The notes under the pieces are model-generated. The model did no database searches. It was not told the DNA's origin and saw nothing but the letters and a program-made list of their open reading frames with translations. A stretch of DNA of 64,000 nucleotides. Origin: Hydrangea macrophylla (lineage: Eukaryota; Streptophyta; Magnoliopsida; Cornales; Hydrangeaceae). Made by a program: the position numbers and the translations under genes. This document shows positions 1 through 16,792 of this stretch, piece after piece. Within the stretch, counting starts at the first letter, position 1; every line of letters begins with the position of its first letter. The stretch covers positions 130,591,999-130,655,998 of the forward strand of contig CM066991.1 of NCBI GenBank assembly GCA_033977485.1. Reading direction: 5' to 3'.

Positions 1-553
1 ATTTTGTTTATTCAACTTCAGAAATTTTGGAATGTCAATATATGAATCGCCGTCTCCTGTATATTATCCTGCTGTATCTTCTGTCTCTGCAGCCTCAAAG
101 CGTACCCACACTCAGATGCTAAAAATGACTGACTGTTTTTTTTTGGCTAATATAATCAATGTATCTCTGAAGTTTCTCAGTATCTGTCAAGACTTAGCAT
201 GTGCTGGAAACCTAAACTTCTTCAAAAAGATCATTCCGCTATCCTTACCCAAAAAAAGGACCCTTCCTTTACAGAATTTCATACTCTTACTGTGGAATGT
301 TTTTGAATAAAATACGTACTTTAAGATTGAATGCATTGTGCATTATGAAGTTACACGGTAGATGATGAAGCATTTGGTAAAAAAATTAGATGTTGGGTAA
401 GGAAGTTATGTCAAATGGTGTCAACCATTACATTTGGACGTGTAGGGCATATTTGTCATCTGTCTGCATATAAAATAACTGTATGAACTTAGAAGATCCT
501 TTATCTGCAATAGTTTCTCTGAAGGAATTGAGATATTATGTACAAACTTTCAG
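1..553 (+). other. intron of the RH58-like helicase gene
   Basis: No coding block matching the helicase was found here. The first visible exon opens after the acceptor at 552-553, so this stretch is the end of an intron whose upstream exons lie outside the window. A T run at 137-144 and ordinary AT-rich sequence are all that is seen. Confidence 0.6.
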
Positions 554-3059
554 GTTGATTTTATGTTCAATTCTTCAAAACAAGCCGGTTCTCTTCGAAA
601 GCTTTTGACATCATACTCCTTGAGCAACAACCGTCAGACTGTTTTTGCGAGTGCCTCCATTCCCCAGCATAGACGATTCCTGTACGACTGCATACAGCAG
701 AAATGGACCAAGGTTCGCTGATATAGTTTTGTTTTCATGCCTATTTTCATTGTGATTAATACACTTTGTTTTTATTAGTTGTATGTTCCTTCTAATAATT
801 ATTACAGGGCGATGTTGTTCATGTCCATGTAAATCCAGTGGAACCTATGTCATCAAACGTACATCATAGATTTGTGGTGGGTAATTTCAGTAATATGATA
901 TTAATTTTCCTTTCTGATTCTTACTTTGTTGCATATTCATCTTATCTGTTGTATAAGTACCCATATTTCGCAACAATTTGTGTCAATGACGTATTTTATT
1001 TAGACAGATCTGTTTTTGATGTTCCGATGCTTTGTTGCCTGCCAGATATGTAGCAAGAACGAAAGATTTCAAACCTTGCTATCCTTATTAAAGTCTGATG
1101 CACCTTCATCTGCCATAATATTTGTTGGGGAACAGGTTGGTACCACCCCCTCATTCTCAAAGTGTCAACATCTAAAGGTTCCAAAATAAATGAAAGTGTA
1201 CATGATGAGGAAGGAAATCGAATCTGTGGAAGAGAAAAATGAGGGGAGGGGGAGTAAATTATAGTAACTTGAATCTTTATCCGAATTTGATTAGTAAATG
1301 CAAAATATTCATTAGGTAGCATAGTTATGAAAGAAAAAAGAATTGCATTCCAGTGGACTAACAATTCCCTTCAAACGTATGAGCAGTCTGAAAAGTCAAA
1401 GAAGGCTGAAAATGCTCCGCCAACGACGCATTTAGTTGATTTCTTGAGGACTTCACATGGAGGATGTTCAGACATTCTTCTTTTAGAGGAAGACATGAAT
1501 TTCAACTCGCGAGCAGCTACCTTGTCAGTAAGTGCCATTCACCTATCAGTGTTTAACAGTGTTTTAAAAGGCGAAAACGCAAGGCGAGACGTTTTGCCTC
1601 CAAAAGGCGAGACGTAAGTCTTGAGGCGTTAAGACGTAAGTTTTTCGGGTATTCCAATTTTATATTAAAAAAATACATAAATAATATAAAAATAGGAGAA
1701 AAAAATGCCTAAAAATAGGGAACATGCATTAAAAAATAGGAATATTTGTCTAAAACTAAGAGAAAAACGATTAAACAAACATAATATGACATAAACTTCA
1801 CCAAGCATCACACATAAGTCATAACAATACAAAGTCTAGCTAGTTTCCTCCACCAAATAAAATAACTCCAAAGAAAAAGAAAAAAGAAATTGATTAAAGA
1901 TATATTTATGAGTTAAATTGAAATATTTGCAAAAAAGGGAAAATAAGGAACTGAAAATAAAATAAATTGAAACATTAAACATGAAGATTCCAAGCTATCA
2001 AAAAAAGAAATTGATTAAACGACATAATTTGACCCCAAAAACCACTGAATTTTATTTTACCCCAAAAACTTAGGTTTTTTAAGTTTTTTACATTTTTTTA
2101 CGTTTTTTGGGAAAAACTTGCGTTTTTTTCTTAAAACCCCACGTTTTTATGGCATGCGTTTTTCTTAAACGTTTTAGGTTTTTTTCCTTGCGTTTCGCCT
2201 TGAAACGCGTCTTGAGAAGCGTTTCAGGAGCGTTTTTTAAAACATTGGTGTTTAATAATATCTTATATTCAAAGAAAAGTTTAAAAGCTGGTGAATTGAG
2301 CATCAAGTGGGCTTACCTATCCACTAAATCTCACAGTTTAGTGTTGTCTAACTAAGGGGATGAGTCTTGGAAAGTGGCATAGATTCAATGTATTAAATTC
2401 TGGAATCTGAGAAGTAATGCTGCGTTTGGTATGGAAGTATGGCCTTTCTTTTTTAAAACACTCTCAATATGGATATACTTTAGATTTAGAGAAGAAAAAA
2501 AAATATAAACTAGTGGTAGACATGGAGATAGGAACATGATAGGGTATGAGTTATTTGTTATACAAAATAGGAAGCATGGAGTTGCGGCAAACCTTAACTC
2601 ATGTCCTTATATGCAAAATATTGTCTTCAACTTAAAAGCGGAAGTAGTAGTTGCTTTGTGTAAAAAGTAAAAAAATGTATTAGAATTAATAAGTTGAAAA
2701 TACAGAGAATAATGTCATTACGATCGGTGGAAATGCATTATGAAGATGTAATTCCAAACACACCCTAAGTTTGGTGATCTCTTTGGTGAATGCAGGAAGT
2801 GAGACAAGGTGAGGGCTATCTTCTCGTGGCAACAGATATAGTAGCCAGAGGGGTAGATTTGCCAGAGACTACCCATATATACAACTTTGATCTCCCTAGA
2901 ACTGTCGTAGATTACCTTCATCGAGCTGGGAGGACGGGAAGGAAACCATTTTCAGACAAGAAATGTGCAGTGACTAGCATTATAACAGCGGAGGAGCGGT
3001 TTGTTTTGCATAGATTTGAAAACGAATTGATGTTCCATTGTGAAGAGTTGATTTTGTAG
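554..3059 (+). CDS. RH58: DEAD-box ATP-dependent RNA helicase, RH58-like (5' end outside window)
   Basis: Five exons are read: 554-712, 808-876, 1046-1135, 1387-1527 and 2796-3059, all with GT-AG borders and all in phase 0, ending in TAG. The first gives VDFMFNSSKQ and then FASASIPQH, the helicase motif III region with SAS in place of the usual SAT. Exon 3 has motif IV (AIIFVGEQ). The last exon has motif V (ATDIVARGVD) and motif VI (HRAGRTGR), ending EELIL. These belong to the second RecA domain, which binds RNA and couples ATP hydrolysis to unwinding. The insert-rich block before motif V and overall wording fit Arabidopsis RH58, a predicted chloroplast helicase; the transit peptide, Walker A and DEAD box are upstream of the window. 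Intron 4 carries a MITE (1557-2247). The neighbour is the convergent APL1-like gene, 595 bp away. Confidence 0.88.
1557..2247. mobile_element. non-autonomous hAT-like element (MITE) in RH58 intron 4
   Basis: The 691-bp element starts CAGTGTTTTAAAA and ends TTTTAAAACATTG, a 13-bp terminal inverted repeat with one mismatch. It is flanked by a perfect 8-bp duplication GTGTTTAA (1549-1556 and 2248-2255), the size made by hAT transposases. The ends are rich in CGTTTT/AAAACG motifs that pair as a longer imperfect inverted repeat. No coding capacity is seen; it must have been moved by a transposase supplied elsewhere. Confidence 0.85.
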
Positions 3060-3079
3060 ACTCAGATCAGATATTCAGT

Positions 3080-3085
<6 letters not shown>

Positions 3086-3150
<65 letters not shown>
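3086..3150 (+). repeat. (CT)n microsatellite in the RH58 3' UTR
   Basis: About 32 uninterrupted CT dinucleotides begin 27 bp after the stop codon. An AATAAA polyadenylation signal candidate follows at 3185-3190, so the repeat is probably transcribed in the 3' UTR. Confidence 0.9.
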
Positions 3151-3152
<2 letters not shown>

Positions 3153-3184
3153 TGGAGTTATTTCTTTTGTATATTGGAAATTGG

Positions 3185-3190
3185 AATAAA
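3185..3190 (+). promoter_or_regulatory. candidate polyadenylation signal of RH58-like gene
   Basis: AATAAA lies 126 bp after the TAG stop at 3057-3059, in a normal position for a plant near-upstream element. This is motif-only evidence. Confidence 0.4.
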
Positions 3191-3654
3191 CAAAATGATG
3201 CTTGTGACACACATTTGGCAATTCATTTCAAAAACTTCAAGAATGTATTTTTTTTGTCTCATCTTTTTTGGGAATAAAATACTAGAAATGTTTGGCTGTT
3301 TTTTTTTTTTTTTTTTTTCTTTCTATTCTTCTTGAATTGAAGAAAAGTGGATTTGTGCATTGGTTGTGTACAATGCCTGTCTTTTCGGATTATATGTGTT
3401 GAAAAAACAATATGTTGAAACAGACACCTGCTTGTTTCAACCACCTCACCCCACGCCTAAGGGCTGGAAATCAACATTATCACTGTGATGTATCAGCTAA
3501 ATGTTTTTTGTGTTACTCAAGAAAGTACAGAATAGGTATAACTTCATATTTATTTCAATCTTGTTACATCCATCCTGTTATTGAAAAAAAAATGCTCTTA
3601 TCTCGCAACTATTTTCCTCAACCAAAAAAGCAAGAACAAAGCTAGGAATGCTTA

Positions 3655-9883
<6,229 letters not shown>

Positions 9884-11226
9884 TTTCTCCAAAAAAAAGT
9901 CAGGGAGAAAATTGGAATTTTAATAATTTTGTATAAAATCTGGTAATCAAAATAATGAGCTATATGAGGGAGAAAAAGAGGTGATGAGAAGCAGAGAGTT
10001 GAAGGCAAAAAAAAAAAAAAAAAAAGTAGCTTACATGGACTGCATGCTATAGGAGATATTAGCCACGTTATCTAAATTCAATTTCATCCACCAATTTTTT
10101 GTGTGTTAGTGTGACCCTTTAGAGAAGCCTATGTAATTACATAAAAGGCCTCGTACTTGGTCTGTATTTACGAAATAAGGAATATTCTGCAGTTGCTTCT
10201 TTTATCTCCAAGATATTTGTGTCCTGCCATGAAACACATCTCCAAATAGCAATACGAAATAGGAATATGGGGCCTTAGAAATATATAATTTTGGAATTTA
10301 ATTGATCAGTAAAATTGTTATGAGACATTTTGCATGAATTTTGAAGAATTTTTTATTTTGTGCTATCGACAGAACAAAAATGCCATGGTCTTAATACCAC
10401 AAGCCAATTAAGTGTCACTATTTGAAGACATGCTTCCACATAAAAACTATGTCAAAATGTACAAGCATGGTGATATACAAATGACGTGTATCACTATTGT
10501 ATTGAATATTCCTCGGCCTTTAGCAAAAAAAAAAAAAAAGAGTATTTCCTCGGCTTGCAGATGAATATGTTTATCTAGAATATATCCAAGGACATTATGC
10601 ATGCTGAGGATTGAGTCCCAAGCGAACCTCTTCACCCAAAAAAAAAAAAAAAACCCTTAAAAATCTACACCCCTTTTATTCTTACTTTGTTAATTTCTTT
10701 TTCGACTCTCTTAAGCCTTCATTTACAAATTCCCTGATTGAGTAGAATTGGCAAGAATTGGTTTGTGTTTTAAAAGTTTCAACTTCGAATACAATCAAAT
10801 TGTGAAGAGACTTGTTAGCAACCAGTAGTTCTATGGTTGATCTGTCAACCGCTAGCTGCTTCATTTCGAAGCATCTTTCGTACTCGAAAAAAAAAAAAAA
10901 AAAAAAGGTTTTGACTTTATATATGTGTTTGTGTTTTGTGATGCTATGTTGGTGCATATCAATGAACCAATTGTTGTACGTAGACTAAAAACTTGCACCT
11001 CTCAAGTTTGTTTGAAATTTGAGAAAGTGGTTCAACTGGCGTGATAAAGGTTAACATGCATAATATACTCCCCACACCCCACCCCGGCCATTTCCTCAAT
11101 TCCCACTAATACACCAATAACTAACCATAAAGAGTTTGTTAAATTGTAAGCCCTATGTCCTTGTCATCAAAAAAATATAGCCTCGAGATTCACAAATATA
11201 TATATATATACACACACACGGTGTGA
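9884..11226. other. upstream region of APL1-like gene, no gene seen
   Basis: This is AT-rich sequence upstream of a minus-strand gene, so it should contain its promoter. It holds several poly(A)/(T) runs (about 10005-10025, 10527-10540, 10637-10653, 10888-10907) and no open frame resembling a protein. I cannot place a TATA box or transcription start with confidence. Confidence 0.5.
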
Positions 11227-11374
11227 CTCTTAAGTGAATAGAATTGAGTGAACATAACTAGTGAACTTGTTTTTTAGTCTAAAAAACCCGAGGGTCAGCG
11301 GGGGCAGCCCGCGGGTTCTTTTAGACTAAAAAACAAGTTCACTGGGTATGTTCACTCAACTCTATTCTCGTAAG
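11227..11374. mobile_element. palindromic MITE
   Basis: Two arms of about 60 bp are inverted copies, with TTTTTTAGTCTAAAA facing TTTTAGACTAAAAAA, and outer arms GAATAGAATTGAGTGAACAT and ATGTTCACTCAACTCTATTC. The short centre is a GC-rich stem (AACCCG / CGGGTT). No clear target duplication was found, so the superfamily is open. Confidence 0.65.
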
Positions 11375-11578
11375 AGCTTGACAGTATATATATATATATA
11401 TATCACTACTCTTTTTTTTGGAGAATTGCTATGTACACCCGTGTATTTGCCATGTACACCCAAATTCCTTTATTCTAATCATTTTTCTTCTAAAAATTCT
11501 CATTTTTGTAAAGTTGAGCGGTGTACATAGCTGGTCTAATCGAAAGTGCTTTTATTTTGGAGGATTCTGTGATACAAC

Positions 11579-11612
11579 CGAGTGGTTTGGTTGTATGATA
11601 CAACCAAACCAC
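11579..11612. repeat. short perfect inverted repeat
   Basis: GAGTGGTTTGGTTGTAT is followed directly by ATACAACCAAACCACTC around a 1-2 bp centre. It could be a small MITE remnant; no function is visible. Confidence 0.55.
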
Positions 11613-11699
11613 TCTTGGCCCTTAGATGAAGATTTTACCCAATCCCAACAGTCCAAAAATTTAAAGCTAAACCATTGATGGGTTTTGGGGGGTTTTAGG

Positions 11700-12656
11700 T
11701 TGTTTTTGCTTGCAACCTACACAACAGGTAGCAGGTCACACCCCACCCCCAAAATTTTCTCCCACTCAAAGCAAGAAAGAGAATCGAGAGGGATGATTCT
11801 AGGCGACTCAGGCGATTAAGGGGCGGCTGCTCTCCAGCGTCTTCTGGTCACCAGTTAGAGAGAGAGAGAATCAATCTCTAATCGGACCACCAACCACCAC
11901 CGTCACTGACCACCGAGAACCAGAGGCGAGACCACCGGTGACCACCATCATCTCCAGCAACTACCACCATCCTCTTCGTGCTCACCCACAATAAAAGTCA
12001 TTATCGCATCTCCATCCACCGCCATCGCCGACAACCACCACCAACTACGTCCATCACCAACAACCACTAGCCACGACCATCAGCAACCACCACGAATTCC
12101 AGATCCACCACCTCCGTGAGCAGATCCAGTGGCGTGTTCAAAGATTCATGAAGTCCCTTGTGTGGCGTCTGGCTTCACTTTTGGCTTAGTTGACTCAACG
12201 ATTTGGAAGGAGAGTTGTGCTGATGGAGAAAACCGATTAATGAGAGTGTTTTCATATGATTATCTATGTTTTGGCTTGCAGTGAATGGGACACTAATTTC
12301 ATAACAAGGTATTTAGTTGTTAATTTGTGATGTAAAAGCAGGGGAAGATAAATAAGAGCATTAGAAGAGTGATGGTAATATGGTTCTCAAATTTATCAAA
12401 ATAAAAAGTTAATAAACTTTTTCAAATTTGTTTGTTAGAAGAGTGGTGTTGTGGTGCTCTTTTTTTTTTCTTTTTTTTTTTTTAACACATTATTTTTGTG
12501 AAATTTATCCACACAAAAAAAAGGTTAATAAACTTTCTCAATATTGTTTGTTAGAATACTGTATTTTCACTGAGTGTCACAAACTTGATAAATTTTAAAA
12601 AGTTGTGAAATTTCACAACTTTTTTAGTGTTGAAACTCTCTTTAGATCTGTGATTT

Positions 12657-12698
<42 letters not shown>

Positions 12699-13400
12699 AT
12701 CTAACTCATTCATCCTCTCTCATTCGATAACACAACTTCTATACTCCAAAAAATACATAATTAATACTCCAACAAAATTTCACAAACTTTTTTAGTGAAA
12801 TTTCACAGCTTTTTTTTTAAATTTCACAACTTTTTTTTTCCCTTAGAATTTCTTACAAACAATGTTACTTTCTTGGTAGATATTGTCAAGTAGATGTAAG
12901 ATATATAATTTCTACCTAAAAACAATGTGTAGATTGGAAGTTACGAATTTTTGAAGCATGAAAAAACTTTGGAAAATTTGTTAAAAAGGTCCGACGAAGT
13001 CACTGGAGCTCCGACGAGGTCACCAGAGCTCAGACGAGGTCTTGGCGGTGGTCGCCGGATATCCGGCGAGGTCGTTGGAGTTCATGGTAGTGTCGTGCCT
13101 ATTGTATAGCAATTTTAGCAAAATGATAAGGGTAGTTTAGTCAATTGAAAGGAGAGAGGACTTACAACTAAACTTTTTGCTTGTTGGACCTAATACTAAA
13201 ACATTACCCTAAAATAGATTTATCACCAATTGCCCCTATTAGATTTCCTTAAAATTTTTAACTTTTTGTTAAAGGGAGGGGAAAATCTGATAGTAAAATT
13301 CAAAAATAAGGGAGTTAAGTTAGATTTCTGAAACGTAATGGAAAATCTGTTTATTAAAGTCAATACTCAAGGGAGGTAGGTGATGTTTACCCTTATGTTA
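11700..13400. other. unclassified repeat-like intergenic region
   Basis: A GC-richer block (about 11780-12140) rich in CCACCA/CCACCG triplets is followed by AT-rich sequence with a (CT)n run at 12661-12697. At 12985-13055 a 24-bp-period repeat of GACGAGGTCACCAGAGCTC-type units appears. Frames are broken by stops and no protein family is recognised. It may be a decayed transposon or captured UTR; I see no ends that prove it. Confidence 0.4.
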
Positions 13401-14723
13401 ATTGTGGTACATTTTTCACATTTTAATATATGCACTTCCTCCTTTATTTTGTTTAGGGTAAGTCTATTATGAGAAGTTTCTTATATGACAGGTTTTAACC
13501 ATTGAGAATCTAGTCATAAGATTCTCAAGAATCTGGAGATGCATTTTTTGTTAAATTCTCATCCAACGGTTAAAACCCGCATTCTCAAGCTACTCACTAT
13601 AGACTTTCCATTTTATTTAACAATTTTTCAACATATTGAGCATTACTCAGCTTTAATTCATCTTAATAATTTTCTCATGGTTTCAATGTTGGGTTTGTGC
13701 CCTCAAACCATTACTTTATGCCCTCAAACCATTACTTTATGTATGAGACATTGACATTTTAATACTATATGGATATCAGCTTTACATTTCATTGTGTATG
13801 TTTCTTTCATGAGATGATTGTTTAATCCTTAAGTATCATAGTAGGTAATTCGTGTGTGTATGAGATACATACAAGTGAGATACGAATTACTATTCTTTGA
13901 TACTTAAAACTTGTCATAGTGGATGATGAGACTGGATATCTCATCAAGTTTACACTGTAGCATGATTAACTACCATTGAATGGAGTGATTAATCTCAATC
14001 ACTAGAGTGTAACTCTTAGTTAATATGCTAGTGCTTATAGTGTATTGACGGACCTGAACTTTCCTATTGACACTCAAGACTGTCAAACAGTTGATAGGAA
14101 CTCATAACTTGTATAAGGTACGTGTTATCAATCTTGAGATGATTATGAACACAGACTGTGGATATGGCTGCTTTGATTTACCAATTAGTGAGGTCTATAG
14201 AAGATCAACACCTGTGTATCTTGGGTATGTCAAGTTTATAGGGTTGTGAACATTTATTGTCAAGATAGAATCTACCCTCTGATTTGGAGTAAGCATTCCC
14301 TTGAGAATGTCACCAAGTTGATTATTGAGAATTGCAGTCTTGTTGATAAGTAGTTATCAACATGTTTGGTAATCATGAGAGGTGAATAGGACTCAAGAAA
14401 TACAAGAAGTAATCATGATTCAGGTTGACAGTAACCGTTTATCCGACTACTTGAATATGATTGCGAATGCTGAAGGTAGAGGGACATTAGTATAACATAC
14501 AAGTCTAGTTATCGCTTCGGATATGTTCTTTTGCGCTGGAATTTAGTTATCGTTTTATAATGGAGTAAACGATAACTGACCAGTTGGTTAGTTTGCTGAT
14601 CAAAAAGAGTTTGGTCATGGGAATTAATAACTGGTCTGAGCCAACAATAAAGAGCCTAGGAGTTCCCACTCTTAGCTCCGCTAGGATGTTTGGAAAGGCA
14701 CAAGAGGTTCTTGTCAAGACGGG

Positions 14724-14819
14724 TTCAAGCGATCGAAGGAGTTTCGATCGATTGAAGTATAGGAAGATTCGAGCGATCGAAAGGTGTCCGATCGATCAAA
14801 GTCACTTCGATCGATCGAA
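14724..14819. repeat. array of five TTCGATCGATCGAA-type palindromes upstream of a TATA box
   Basis: Five 14-bp near-palindromes start at 14724, 14743, 14768, 14787 and 14806. The last is a perfect TTCGATCGATCGAA. Start-to-start spacing is 19, 25, 19 and 19 bp. The array ends 23 bp before TATAAATA, so it could act as a promoter-proximal element of the LTR; that role is inference. Confidence 0.8.
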
Positions 14820-14842
14820 GGTTAAAGTCAGTTTTGGAAATC

Positions 14843-14850
14843 TATAAATA
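14843..14850 (+). promoter_or_regulatory. TATA box of the copia-like solo LTR
   Basis: TATAAATAGGG is the only strong TATA match in this LTR and is followed by a plausible R region. The call is motif-based. Confidence 0.5.
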
Positions 14851-15258
14851 GGGCAGCTGCGTACAAGGTTTAATAATCGTCATTTTTCCTATAGGAAAGT
14901 TGTAGAGATTGTTTAGGGTTTTCCCAAGCCTTCTTATCCTCCCGTTAGAGTTCCCACCATCTCTAACCTCTCCGGGAAACGTTCCTAGGAGACATAAGAA
15001 TGAAGAGAGCCTAGTGGAAGCTATTGCACCATCAAGGAGAAAGAAAATCATAATTGGGTTCAAGACCTGAGGTATAATTTTTTGTTCCCCTCTTATACGC
15101 ATCTAAATCAATTAACGGGTAGTAGATTCGGGCATACTAATAAGTTTTTGAAACTTAACATTTCCGCTGCACGTTTAAAAATAAGTTTAAACATGTTTTT
15201 CCTTCATTCAAAAAGCTAGTTTAAGACTAATTATTAAAAAGAGTTCAATTTATTATTC

Positions 15259-15331
15259 ATTTTTTTTTTGGACTCCCAACCTGTAAATCCTCCAACCCCA
15301 TGAGACTTGAACCCGCAACTACCTACACGGC
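15259..15331 (-). mobile_element. possible SINE fragment
   Basis: On the minus strand a box-B-like GGGTTCAAGTCTC is followed by about 45 bp and a poly(A) tail (the T run near 15261-15270). No target duplication or complete box A was confirmed. A poly(G) run follows at 15355-15367. Confidence 0.3.
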
Positions 15332-15954
15332 GGCAGAGCCAGGAATTTGCATTGGGGGGGGGGGGGAGTTACTAAGTAGAATATTAAACACGAACACGCG
15401 GGGGTTTGAGGGCAGAACCCCAAGGTGAATTTTTTTGGACCTATTTATACCTATGTTTGGGTATTTTTTTGTATCATAAGATTACAATTTACTATTATTT
15501 TTTGTTTTGTTTGAGAGTTTGGGAAGTTTGGTGTTTGTAATATTTACTGCGGGTTCTAATCATTTGACTTATGGTTTATCAAAATTAGTATTGTATATAT
15601 AGGCATGAACCACTTTTCATAAGGATAATGCAATACTTTTCAAATTTGAATTTTTCCAAGGTTGGTTCCCAAATGGCACAACAATTGCACCGAATGCTTT
15701 GGCGTGATTGATGGTGCCACATGCTACATGCATGTGATATAATATTTGGGAACCAAATTTAGTATTCATATTTGGAAAGCATAGTCATATTCTTTTCTAA
15801 GAGTTAATATTTTGGAAGGGCCAATATATAAATTAATTATAAAATCCTACAAATCACATATACATTATCGAACTTTTGCAAAAGTTGCAGGGGATGGGCC
15901 ATGCACCTACAAGTGAGATGTAATCCATTCGTCTCTATAATAATATATCAAATA

Positions 15955-16246
15955 CTCCCTCCGTCCCATAATAAGTGTCCACTTTCTTTTTGCACAATGT
16001 TTAAGAAAGTTGTATTATTTTAATTTATTTGGTTCATTAAAGAGTCTCTTTCCAATTTTACCCTTAGATGTGATATGTGTTTAACTTTTTGTTTGTTTTG
16101 GGACCACAAATAAATGCTTTTTTGTCTTTATTATAAGGGTAGTTTTGGAAAATAAGTAAAAGATATATGCCAATTTAGGAAAGTTGACACTTATTGTGGG
16201 ACATCCAAAAAAGGAAATGTGGACACTTATTATGGGACAGAGGGAG
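15955..16246. mobile_element. Stowaway MITE (Tc1/mariner type)
   Basis: The 292-bp element has the classic Stowaway ends: CTCCCTCCGTCCCATAATAA at the left and its inverted copy ending GGGACAGAGGGAG at the right, flanked by TA on both sides. There is no coding capacity. It lies about 550 bp upstream of the GPI-anchored protein gene. Confidence 0.88.
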
Positions 16247-16792
16247 TAAAATAAAATAAGTTCAAATTTTAAGAGTGAACAGTGTAGATTGGCCAATTGC
16301 CACTGCTAGGGCTGTTTGGGAAGGTTTTAGAAAAGGTTCCGCATCTCAATAGTAAATTGTCCAGTAAATCCAGTGTTTGTTTGGCACTCTTTCACTATAA
16401 ATTTATAGTAGTTCGCTTACAATTTAATTTAGCTTTTAAACAGTTTCTAAATCAATCAACTGAATCAGTTAAATAATACTCCGTAAATAAATACTAAATA
16501 AATAATCAACTGTACCAAAACTGGAACCTATTTTATGCATACCCAAACATGCCACAAGCGGTGCTCTTCTTGTTCTTGCTTAGGAGTTAGGACTGAACAT
16601 GATTAACAGCAAAACGGTGCCGCATGGCCATACCAGAAAGTCTAAGGATGTCGAAGTTAGCAAAATAAATACTCCGACGCTGATACACCAACAGAACGAT
16701 GTCGTATCATTTCGTATTGCTTCGTTTCCTTCCCACCTATAAGAACTTCTCAGCGGACCTCATTTCTCATTTGCGTCAACCAACAACCAATA

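Larger units (their letters stand above)
13687..15206 (+). mobile_element. solo LTR, Ty1/copia-like
   Basis: The segment starts TGTTGGGTTTGTGCCCTCAA, a common opening of plant copia LTRs, and ends CCTTCA. It is flanked by a perfect 5-bp duplication TTCAA (13682-13686 and 15207-15211). No internal coding domain is present, so it is a 1520-bp solo LTR left by LTR-LTR recombination. A TATA box (TATAAATA, 14843-14850) sits about two thirds in, directly downstream of a palindrome array (14724-14819). A 21-bp tandem duplication lies near the start (about 13700-13741). Confidence 0.75.

Noticed and set aside
11840..12140. Exon of a proline/threonine-rich protein
   Set aside because: Triplet-like composition only; stops in all frames and no splice-consistent neighbours.
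14843..15102. Minus-strand 86-codon frame
   Set aside because: Lies inside the copia-like solo LTR and matches no family.
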